A stretch of 64,000 nucleotides of DNA from Bacteroidota bacterium. GTDB lineage: Bacteria; Bacteroidota; Bacteroidia; Cytophagales; Cyclobacteriaceae. The translations under genes and the position numbers were made by a program. Below are positions 8,217-15,388 of the stretch, piece after piece. The notes below the pieces were generated by a model. That model was not told the origin of the DNA. It worked only from the letters and a program-made list of their open reading frames with translations, and did no database searches. The stretch's first letter is position 1. Each line of letters starts with the position of its first letter. The stretch covers positions 1 to 64,000 of the forward strand of contig VGMW01000001.1 of NCBI GenBank assembly GCA_016866235.1, given 5' to 3'.

Positions 8217-9992
8217 ATGCAAGACATCATCCGGCTTTTGCCCGATTCCATCGCCAATCAGATTGCAGCCGGTGAAGTGGTACAGCGACCTGCTTCGGTG
8301 GTTAAGGAATTGGTGGAAAATTCATTGGACGCCGGAGCCGATGACATCAAGGTAATTATTCGTGATGCAGGCAAACAGCTGATTCAAATTATCGACAATG
8401 GAAAAGGGATGAGTCCAACCGATGCCCGTATGAGCATCGAACGCCATGCCACCTCCAAAATATCTAGTGCCGATGATTTGTTTGCCCTGAAGACCATGGG
8501 GTTCAGAGGAGAAGCGCTGGCCTCCATTGCTGCCGTTGCTCAAGTTGAAATCAAAACCAGGCAAAAAGAATTAGAATTGGGAACCACGCTTTTGGTTGAA
8601 GGTTCCACCATTAAAAAGCAGGAACCTGAATCATGTCCAGTTGGAACATCTGTCTCTGTTCGAAATCTATTTTTCAATATCCCCGCCCGTAGAAATTTTT
8701 TGAAAGGGAATCCGGTCGAGCTCCGACACATCATCGATGAATTTATTCACCTGTCACTTTCTCATCCTGCCGTAGCCTTTATGCTTGTGCATGGCGATGA
8801 GGTGATTTATGATCTTCAACCATCAAAAATTGGTCAGCGTATTGTTGCCCTCTTTGGAAAGACTTATCAGCAGCAACTGGCATCATGTGATGAGGAGGCG
8901 GGCGCTGTTCGGGTGAGTGGTTTTGTCGGCCGACCGGAACTTGCTCGCAGGACCAGGTCGGAGCAGTTTCTTTTTGTCAACAACCGCTACTTCCGAAGCA
9001 ACTATTTGCACCATGCGGTAATGAGTGGATTCGAAGGGCTGTTGCCTGACGGAAGCTTTCCTTTTTATGCACTTTTTCTTGATGTCGATCCCAAACAAAT
9101 CGATGTTAATGTTCACCCGGCAAAAACAGAAGTAAAGTTTATCGATGAACGAACTGTTTATACAGTGATTCGTGTTGCAGTTCGCAGGGCTTTGGGTTTG
9201 CATCAGATAACGCCGGCATTGGATTTCTCCGCCAACATTAATCTGGATCAGCAATTGTCGGGTGGACAAGTCCAGTCCAAGGCAGCTTTTTTTGGAGAGC
9301 ATCAGTTTCGTGTACAAAAAAGCAATGCCGATTGGGAAAAACTTTTTGGTGGAATACCTCAGCATACAGCAGCGCAACCAACCCAACAGGAATTACCTGG
9401 ATTGCCGGAACAGCAAGCTGTGCGTGCGAGCGACCGGATCAGGTTTCAGTTTCAGGATCAGTTCATTATTCGAGAGGTGAGCAATGGCTTAATGGTCATC
9501 GATCAGCAGGCGGCCCATGAAAGAGTTTTGTTTGACCGATTCCTTTCCAGAATGAAAAGCGGTTCCGGAAACGCCCAGCAGATGCTTTTTCCCATGACCC
9601 TTGATTTCTCTCCTGCCGATTTCTCATTAATGGTCGGAATGATCCCTGAATTTGAAAAGCTTGGGTTCAAAGTGGAGGTCTTTGGCAAAGCCACACTATT
9701 ATTTTCGGCTGCCCCTGCTGAAACAGCTTCCAGAGAGAAAGAGATAATTGAGGGCTTGCTGGAGCAATTTAAGGTTAATGTAGAGGTGCTCGATTTGCCG
9801 GTACAGGAAAATCTGGCTCGGACTTTAGCCAAAAGAGCCGCAGTAAAGCGCGGACAGCGGTTGGGTATGGAAGAAGTAGATGCCCTGATTAGCGGACTTT
9901 TTTCAAGCAATAACCCCGGTTTTACTCCGGATGGGCGCCCAACATTTTTTATTTTTGAATCCAACCGCATGGCGGAATTTTTCAATCAATAA
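8217..9992 (+). CDS. mutL: DNA mismatch repair protein MutL
   Basis: This 591-residue MutL couples MutS mismatch recognition to strand incision and excision. The N-terminal GHKL ATPase shows the conserved NQIAAGEVV, ELVENSLDAGA, DNGKGM and GFRGEAL motifs (residues about 13-100), then the transducer domain to about 330, a Gln-rich linker, and a C-terminal dimerisation domain. The nuclease motifs of that domain are altered: DQQA(x)2E(x)4D at 429, AKRAAVK at 538 and TPDGRP at 570. The canonical metal-binding His and Cys residues are therefore missing. The start at 8217 gives the standard N-terminus; an upstream TTG at 8205 in the same frame is less likely. A rhomboid gene begins one base after the stop. 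Confidence 0.96.
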   Translation: MQDIIRLLPDSIANQIAAGEVVQRPASVVKELVENSLDAGADDIKVIIRDAGKQLIQIIDNGKGMSPTDARMSIERHATSKISSADDLFALKTMGFRGEALASIAAVAQVEIKTRQKELELGTTLLVEGSTIKKQEPESCPVGTSVSVRNLFFNIPARRNFLKGNPVELRHIIDEFIHLSLSHPAVAFMLVHGDEVIYDLQPSKIGQRIVALFGKTYQQQLASCDEEAGAVRVSGFVGRPELARRTRSEQFLFVNNRYFRSNYLHHAVMSGFEGLLPDGSFPFYALFLDVDPKQIDVNVHPAKTEVKFIDERTVYTVIRVAVRRALGLHQITPALDFSANINLDQQLSGGQVQSKAAFFGEHQFRVQKSNADWEKLFGGIPQHTAAQPTQQELPGLPEQQAVRASDRIRFQFQDQFIIREVSNGLMVIDQQAAHERVLFDRFLSRMKSGSGNAQQMLFPMTLDFSPADFSLMVGMIPEFEKLGFKVEVFGKATLLFSAAPAETASREKEIIEGLLEQFKVNVEVLDLPVQENLARTLAKRAAVKRGQRLGMEEVDALISGLFSSNNPGFTPDGRPTFFIFESNRMAEFFNQ

Positions 9993-9993
9993 A

Positions 9994-10578
9994 ATGCTGC
10001 AGACTTCTCCCTTAATCCGAAACATCATCATCATCAATGTTGTGGTTTTCCTTTTGCAAAGTCAGAAGTGGATACCGGTTTCGGAGTTGCTGATGCTTTG
10101 GCCTATTGAGTCAGGCAATTTTAAAGTGTATCAGGTTTTCACCTACATGTTTGCGCATGGAGGTTTTATGCATATTTTCTTCAATATGCTGGCGCTGGCA
10201 TCCTTCGGTCCAATTCTTGAAAATTATTGGGGTGATAAAAAGTTTTTGACTTTCTACCTGGCAACCGGAATGGGTGCAGGATTGATCTATGCCCTGATCA
10301 ATTTTTTTGTTGGCTCTGGCGGTCCAATGCTTGGTGCTTCAGGTGCGATCTATGGTATACTGATGGCGTTCGGAATGGTTTTTCCAAACCTGGAGATCAT
10401 GTTGCTGTTTCCACCCATTCCGCTCAAAGCCAAATACATGGTTTTTGTGATGGGCTTCATGACGTGGATGCTCGATAGCAGTGGAAGTGTGGCACACTCT
10501 GCGCATTTTGGTGGTGCGCTGGTTGCTTTTATTTTGATTACCATCTGGCGACAACAAGGTCGTAATCAGGGTTGGTAA
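9994..10578 (+). CDS. Rhomboid family intramembrane serine protease
   Basis: This 194-residue six-helix rhomboid cleaves transmembrane segments of other membrane proteins within the inner membrane. The catalytic dyad is complete: Ser116 in GASGAIYG and His171 in AHFGGAL. The supporting HIFFNM motif (residue 60 onward) and the Gly-rich helix packing positions are also present. The ATG follows the mutL stop by one base, so the two are probably co-transcribed. A second rhomboid follows 25 bp downstream. Substrates are unknown. Confidence 0.93.
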   Translation: MLQTSPLIRNIIIINVVVFLLQSQKWIPVSELLMLWPIESGNFKVYQVFTYMFAHGGFMHIFFNMLALASFGPILENYWGDKKFLTFYLATGMGAGLIYALINFFVGSGGPMLGASGAIYGILMAFGMVFPNLEIMLLFPPIPLKAKYMVFVMGFMTWMLDSSGSVAHSAHFGGALVAFILITIWRQQGRNQGW

Positions 10579-10603
10579 GCGTGGAATCAATTTTTTGTCG
10601 GGT

Positions 10604-11482
10604 ATGATTGGTGAGTTTAAAAATGCATTCCAAAATCAGAACAACGCACACATCAGGCTAATCCTGATCAACGCGGTCATATTTCTTTTTTTAGCGGTGG
10701 TCATGGTGATTACCACCATCGGTGGTTTCGATGGCATTTTCATCCAGTTGTACAAGCAGTTTAGTATTCCACCTTCTTTCGCAGACTTTTCGGAGCGGCC
10801 ATGGACACTGATTACCTACGCTTTTTCTCATCAGATCACCGATATATGGCACATTATATTTAACATGTTGTCCTTGTATTGGTTTGGTCGCCTCTTCATT
10901 GAGTACCTGGGTAACGACCGATTGATTGCACTTTATGTTCTTGGGGCATTGGCCGGTGGATTGTTCTATCTGTTGATGTTCAATACCATTCCATTTTTTA
11001 TTGAGCGATCGGGGAGTGGCATGGTAGGCGCCTCTGCTGCAGTTTATGCGATTATGGTAGGCAGTGCTACGCTGGTTCCGGATTATACTTTTTTCCTAAT
11101 GTTTTTTGGTCCTGTACGGATCAAATACATTGCCTTGTTTTTTATTCTGCTGAGTTTCATAGGAACAGTTTCCAGCAATGCAGGTGGAAATCTGGCCCAT
11201 CTTGGAGGTGCGCTGGTTGGATTTGTTTATGTAAAACAATTACAAAGGGGCACTGATCTTGGTGGCTGGATAACAGCATTGATCAACCGTGTGACCAAAC
11301 TTTTTAAACGCAGGCCGACCATGAAGTTTAGCAGGACGGAAAGGCCCAAAAAATCTGCAGTAAAGGACAGCGCCATTTCACAACAGGAAATTGACGCCAT
11401 CCTGGATAAAATTTCCGAAAAAGGTTACGATGCCCTTACGCGGGAGGAGAAAGAAAAACTTTTCCGAGCAGGAAAAAACTAA
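10604..11482 (+). CDS. Rhomboid family protein with C-terminal DUF6576-like tail
   Basis: This 292-residue second rhomboid carries the likely nucleophile Ser144 in VGASAAVYA and His199 in AHLGGAL. The usual GxSG is GASA here, so activity is probable but not certain. HIIFNM is conserved near residue 83. The last 80 residues form a basic cytoplasmic linker and a short helical module (QQEIDAILDKISEKGYDAL) of the kind catalogued as DUF6576 in Bacteroidota rhomboids. The ATG at 10604 is preferred over a TTG nine bases earlier. It abuts the convergent carbonic anhydrase with no spacer. Confidence 0.9.
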   Translation: MIGEFKNAFQNQNNAHIRLILINAVIFLFLAVVMVITTIGGFDGIFIQLYKQFSIPPSFADFSERPWTLITYAFSHQITDIWHIIFNMLSLYWFGRLFIEYLGNDRLIALYVLGALAGGLFYLLMFNTIPFFIERSGSGMVGASAAVYAIMVGSATLVPDYTFFLMFFGPVRIKYIALFFILLSFIGTVSSNAGGNLAHLGGALVGFVYVKQLQRGTDLGGWITALINRVTKLFKRRPTMKFSRTERPKKSAVKDSAISQQEIDAILDKISEKGYDALTREEKEKLFRAGKN

Positions 11483-12109
11483 TTACTCGAATCGGTATAT
11501 TTTTTCGATGTTGGAACCCGGCTCTATTTTACAGAGGTCGTGCAAAATTCCATCCGACAGTCGATAAACCCATCCATGGAGTACAGGACGCTGGGCATTT
11601 TTCCATGTATTCTGAATGATGCTGGTTTTAACCAAATTTTGAACTCCATGAATAACATTCAGTTCCGTAAGACGGTCGGCACGGGCAGCAGGGTCAGTCA
11701 TCCAATCCAGCTCATTTCGATTTGCCCAATAAGTGTCTTTGATGTTTCTCAACCAGTTATCGATGAGTCCGAAACTGGAGTTCCCCATAGCAGCTTTTAC
11801 CCCTCCACAGCCATAGTGACCACAAACGATCACATGTTTTACTTTTAGAACTTCTACGGCATATTGCACCACACTCATCATATTCAAATCGGTATGATCT
11901 ACAACATTGGCGATGTTACGGTGCACGAATATTTCTCCGGGCTGCGTGTTTGTAATTTCATTGGCTGGTACACGGCTGTCGCTGCAGCCGATCCATAAAA
12001 ATTCCGGCGTCTGAACGTGTTCCAGTCTATTAAAATAATCCGGGTCGCGTTCCAGTTGAATCGAAGCCCAGGCTCTGTTTTCAAGTAATAGTTTTTCGTG
12101 CGAATTCAT
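11483..12109 (-). CDS. Beta-class carbonic anhydrase
   Basis: This 208-residue cytoplasmic zinc enzyme interconverts CO2 and bicarbonate. The zinc ligands are Cys42 (CSDSR), His98 and Cys101 (HYGCGG), with the Asp44-Arg46 catalytic pair. Length fits the Can/CynT group. It lies 11 bp downstream of a SulP-type transporter on the same strand, so bicarbonate import or CO2 hydration is probably coupled to transport. Its stop codon touches the stop of the convergent rhomboid gene. Confidence 0.95.
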   Translation of the reverse strand: MNSHEKLLLENRAWASIQLERDPDYFNRLEHVQTPEFLWIGCSDSRVPANEITNTQPGEIFVHRNIANVVDHTDLNMMSVVQYAVEVLKVKHVIVCGHYGCGGVKAAMGNSSFGLIDNWLRNIKDTYWANRNELDWMTDPAARADRLTELNVIHGVQNLVKTSIIQNTWKNAQRPVLHGWVYRLSDGILHDLCKIEPGSNIEKIYRFE

Positions 12110-12120
12110 GATGTCTTGAT

Positions 12121-13647
12121 TTAAGATTTAAAATAAGGGTGTCGGGCGTGTTGTGTCTTCTTGACCTCAACACGAATGTTTTTCTTTTCTGAACTTTTAA
12201 CAAAGTCGTTCAGGATTTCAAGGATGTCATTGTCAAAATATTGAACGGATGAGCCTTCTACCAGCAAATAGGCACCTTCCGGAACTTTTTCAAGTGCTCC
12301 AACCAAAATGGTTTTATTGAGGAACGAGGCGTCCTTGGTGAACTTGATCAGGTAGTTACTTCCATGATTTACCTGAATTAATGCCGAATGAAAGTTTGTT
12401 TTCAGGACAAAATACAATGCCGTGAGCATGCCAATAAAAATTCCAAGCAGCAGGTTGGTAAAGAGAATAACCACGATAGTAACCGCAAATGGAATGAACT
12501 GATCCAGTCCCCGGTTCCATTGCTCTTTCCAGAGACCCGGCGATGAAAGTTTCCACCCGATGAGCAGCAAAATAGCGGCTAAAGCTGCAAGCGGAATTTG
12601 TTCAAGCCAGGCAGGAACAAAAATTAATGCCAGAGCAATCAGCGCACCATGCAGAATCGCGGAGAGTTTTGTCTGAGCCCCGGAAGCAATGTTGGCTGAA
12701 GTTCTGACAATGACTGAGGTCACCGGCAAGCCTCCTACCATACCACTGATGACGTTGGTGATTCCCTGAGCCTTCAACTCTCGGTTCAATGGTGTCATTC
12801 TTCGGTATGGATCCATTTTATCCGCCGCTTCTATGCTCAGCAGCGACTCCAGACTGGCCACCAGGGATAAGGTGATGGCGATGACAAATACTTTATTGTT
12901 GTTGAGCGCGGACCAATCAGGAAATGTAATCCAACTTCCAAGATCAGACGTGGAAGGAAGATCGACCAGGTGCTTGTCATTGAGGCTTAGGGCAATTGAA
13001 AATTCAGCAAATAGATTGTTCAGCAGTACCCCTGCAACAACAGCGAGCAGTGGTCCAGGTATTAGTGACAGCCATTTGTTTTTCCGGATGAAGTCAGTGT
13101 TCCAAAGGATTAACAGTACAATACACAATCCTGAAATCACAACTGCACCCAGCGCCAGATTCATTACTGCAGAAATGATTTCGGTGAAGGTATTTTGCTG
13201 ATCGGGTTGAAAGAAGCTTTCGTCACCTTCATAATCCTTATCGTCACCCAGTGCATGAGGAATTTGTTTGAGGATCAAAATCAATCCTATGCCCGCGAGC
13301 ATGCCTTTGATCACAGAAGAGGGAAAGAAATATCCAATGCTCCCCGCATTCAAAAATCCCAGAATAATTTGAATTATACCTGCCAAAACAACTGCAGCGG
13401 ATAATGCCTGAAAAGTGCCTAAGTCACCGATGGAGGCCAGTACAATACTGGCCAGACCTGCTGCTGGACCGCTAACGCTTAATTGCGATCCTGAAAGGAT
13501 ACCGGTCACCACACCGCCCAAAATCCCGGCAAGAAGCCCGGAAATTAGTGGTGCGCCGGAAGCCAGCGAGATGCCAAGACACAAGGGAATGGCAACAAAA
13601 AAGACAACAATTGATGAGGGCAAATCCGCCCTTAAATTTTTAAACAT
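12121..13647 (-). CDS. SulP family anion (probable bicarbonate/sulfate) transporter
   Basis: This 508-residue inner-membrane transporter of the SulP/SLC26 family has the multi-helix core (about residues 15-410) beginning with LPSSIVVFFVAIPLCLGIS and GSQLSVSGPAAG. A short C-terminal region (about 420-505) has the pattern of a reduced STAS domain. SulP proteins move sulfate, bicarbonate or other anions, usually with Na+ or H+. The carbonic anhydrase gene 11 bp downstream favours bicarbonate. The Met at 13647 is chosen because it immediately precedes the conserved core; a longer frame adds 14 residues. Confidence 0.92.
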   Translation of the reverse strand: MFKNLRADLPSSIVVFFVAIPLCLGISLASGAPLISGLLAGILGGVVTGILSGSQLSVSGPAAGLASIVLASIGDLGTFQALSAAVVLAGIIQIILGFLNAGSIGYFFPSSVIKGMLAGIGLILILKQIPHALGDDKDYEGDESFFQPDQQNTFTEIISAVMNLALGAVVISGLCIVLLILWNTDFIRKNKWLSLIPGPLLAVVAGVLLNNLFAEFSIALSLNDKHLVDLPSTSDLGSWITFPDWSALNNNKVFVIAITLSLVASLESLLSIEAADKMDPYRRMTPLNRELKAQGITNVISGMVGGLPVTSVIVRTSANIASGAQTKLSAILHGALIALALIFVPAWLEQIPLAALAAILLLIGWKLSSPGLWKEQWNRGLDQFIPFAVTIVVILFTNLLLGIFIGMLTALYFVLKTNFHSALIQVNHGSNYLIKFTKDASFLNKTILVGALEKVPEGAYLLVEGSSVQYFDNDILEILNDFVKSSEKKNIRVEVKKTQHARHPYFKS

Positions 13648-13690
13648 GTTAAACGAATGAAGATGAAGAAATACCTGAAAGTCTAGCAAA

Positions 13691-13710
13691 CCTCCGAAAA
13701 CAATCGGAGG
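13691..13710 (-). terminator. Hairpin between the small secreted protein and sulP
   Basis: A 7-bp stem (CCTCCGA at 13691-13697 with TCGGAGG at 13704-13710) is followed on the minus strand by only a short T run. It is a possible weak terminator for the upstream rpsP-side transcript. Confidence 0.4.
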
Positions 13711-13717
13711 GGAATGA

Positions 13718-14005
13718 TTATGCTTTGGGTGGCGGTATGGTTATTTCCCTTGAGAAGTTCAGGCTGAAGTATTCGTAGCTGGTACGGTGTATGATTTCCG
13801 AAATGGCGTGACCGTCATTTAACGGATTTTGAGATTTGATTAAACCCTCCGTCTCGTCAGCTCCTTCATCTGGAGCCTCTTCACCATTTTGTTCCCAGAC
13901 GATGTTGAATGACCGGTCTGCTGTAAATGCAGGACTTACTTGAAGCTGTAAAACGTAAGCAGCCAGTAATATCCACAGCAGTGAACGAATCATTTTTAGC
14001 ATCAT
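13718..14005 (-). CDS. Small secreted protein, function unknown
   Basis: This 95-residue protein has an N-terminal signal sequence (hydrophobic residues about 8-22, likely cleaved after SPAFTA) and an acidic, otherwise featureless mature part ending in IPPPKA. No family is recognised. A second Met at 13993 could also be the start. It lies 38 bp downstream of rimM on the same strand and is followed by a hairpin, so it may be the last gene of that transcript. A non-coding alternative cannot be excluded. Confidence 0.55.
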   Translation of the reverse strand: MMLKMIRSLLWILLAAYVLQLQVSPAFTADRSFNIVWEQNGEEAPDEGADETEGLIKSQNPLNDGHAISEIIHRTSYEYFSLNFSREITIPPPKA

Positions 14006-14043
14006 GTAAATATTCGAATCGCTGGACTTTTTAAATCCTGATT

Positions 14044-14574
14044 TTAAATATCCAGAAAGCCATCCGGTAGGGTCGTTTGAATTTTTTTAGCGCGGATGGA
14101 GACCTTTTCTACAAAGGGTTTTCCGGTTGGTATTAGAATCTCCTTAGTCTTGGTTTTGACAACCAGAAATTTTAATCCTGATCCAGTTTGACCTTGCCGT
14201 GAGTTGTATTCCATTCTGGTTACTGTTCCAATGTTGCCGAGCATTTCATCCACCACCGAAAATCCGATTATTTCATCATCGTAAAAATTGTCAGCTGATT
14301 TTTTTCTTCTGTTTGCTTTTTGGATCAGAACGGTTGATCCTTTGATTTTACCTGCTGATTCAATACTGTCGATGCCCTCAAGTTTTACAAAGGCCTGGTC
14401 TGGTCTTGCGGAGAATGATTCAACTTTTCGCTCTGTATAGTTGCCATCTTTTTCGAGGTGAATGAATTCAATCTCGTCTGAATCCAATGGTCCGGTAAAG
14501 ATGATGGTTACACCACCTTTCAAACCATGAGTTTTGGAGACATAGCCAATCTTATAGAGTTGATCAGGCTTCAT
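14044..14574 (-). CDS. rimM: 16S rRNA processing protein RimM
   Basis: This 176-residue ribosome maturation factor binds S19 and helps assemble the 30S head. It has the N-terminal RimM barrel (YKIGYVSKTHGLKGGVTI onward, residues 5-90) and the C-terminal PRC-barrel (about 95-172, ending LPDGFLDI). The N-terminal GxxxGxHGxKG-like signature reads GYVSKTHGLKG. It follows rpsP, the order seen in many bacteria, but a strong hairpin-T terminator lies just before its start. trmD and rplS are not next to it here. Confidence 0.93.
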   Translation of the reverse strand: MKPDQLYKIGYVSKTHGLKGGVTIIFTGPLDSDEIEFIHLEKDGNYTERKVESFSARPDQAFVKLEGIDSIESAGKIKGSTVLIQKANRRKKSADNFYDDEIIGFSVVDEMLGNIGTVTRMEYNSRQGQTGSGLKFLVVKTKTKEILIPTGKPFVEKVSIRAKKIQTTLPDGFLDI

Positions 14575-14582
14575 GATTGGTT

Positions 14583-14610
14583 AAAAAAAATGCCGGAAAA
14601 ACCGGCATTT
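14583..14610 (-). terminator. Intrinsic terminator/attenuator between rpsP and rimM
   Basis: A perfect 9-bp stem (14588-14596 with 14602-14610) with a 5-base loop is followed on the minus strand by an eight-base T tract (14583-14590). It lies between the rpsP stop and the rimM ATG, only about 9 bp before the latter. It should reduce rimM expression relative to rpsP, as is useful for a ribosomal protein with a low-abundance assembly factor. Confidence 0.85.
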
Positions 14611-14630
14611 GTTGAGTCTTTGAGATTGAT

Positions 14631-15173
14631 CTATGCTTCTGCAGGAGCTTCAGCTGCTGGTGCTTCTCCCTCTGGGGCAGGAGCGGCAGTTTCAACTTCA
14701 GCGGCAGCGGCAGCTGCGGCTTCTGCCTTCTTGCGAATGGCTTCTGCTTTGGCTTCACGGATTTTTGTTTCTGCTTCTTTACGTGCCTTGGCTGCAGATT
14801 CTTTATCCTTCGAAAGTTTGTCAACCTTGGATTTGATTTTAGAATCCTTCTCCTGTTTCCAGGCATTCAATTTAGCGTCGGCCTGCTCTTGCGTAATGGC
14901 ACCTTTGATGACACCGATTTGCAAATGCTTTCTGAAGAGAACACCGCGATAGGAGAGCATTCTTTTCACGGTATCGGAAGGCTGTGCGCCTTTCAGTAAC
15001 CATGCCAATGCTGCGTCGTCGTCTATGTTGATGGTAGCCGGATCACTTATGGGAGTGTAGGTACCAATTTTTTCAATGAATTTACCGTCGCGGGGAGAGC
15101 GGATGTCTGCTATTACGACGTCGTAGGTTGCCAGCTTTTTGCGGCCGCGGCGTGCCAATCTGATTTTAACCAT
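14631..15173 (-). CDS. rpsP: 30S ribosomal protein S16 with long C-terminal extension
   Basis: This is a 180-residue S16. The first 80-90 residues are the universal S16 core (MVKIRLARRGRKKLATYDVV, then IGTYTP). From about 95 on there is a Lys/Glu/Ala-rich helical extension and an Ala/Pro/Glu-rich low-complexity end. Such extensions are usual in Bacteroidota, where S16 is about twice the enterobacterial length. A textbook TTG-N19-TATTTTTG promoter stands upstream and a terminator follows. Confidence 0.95.
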   Translation of the reverse strand: MVKIRLARRGRKKLATYDVVIADIRSPRDGKFIEKIGTYTPISDPATINIDDDAALAWLLKGAQPSDTVKRMLSYRGVLFRKHLQIGVIKGAITQEQADAKLNAWKQEKDSKIKSKVDKLSKDKESAAKARKEAETKIREAKAEAIRKKAEAAAAAAAEVETAAPAPEGEAPAAEAPAEA

Positions 15174-15222
15174 TTTCTAAGTTTTTTAAATGTTGGATCT
15201 CGTCCGGTTTTTAAAAGGACTG

Positions 15223-15252
15223 CAAAAATAGAGGAAAATGCGATTCCGGCAA
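15223..15252 (-). promoter_or_regulatory. Bacteroidota-type promoter of rpsP (-33 and -7)
   Basis: On the minus strand, TTG (15252-15250) is followed after exactly 19 bp by TATTTTTG (15230-15223). This matches the -33/-7 pair read by the Bacteroidota housekeeping sigma factor. It lies 49 bp before the rpsP ATG and is the best promoter match I found in the window. Confidence 0.8.
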
Positions 15253-15388
15253 TTTTTAAGGCATTTTTCGAGCCCCAAAGCTCAAAAGGGCTCATTTGTG
15301 ATTAATAAATAATATAATTGTGTAAGCGAATATGCAGTTTTTAAAAAATAAACATCGATTCTACCTTTACAGGCTTTCCAATTGAATT

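Noticed and set aside
9503-9985. 160-codon minus-strand frame inside mutL
   Set aside because: It is antisense to conserved MutL C-terminal coding sequence and shows no protein features.
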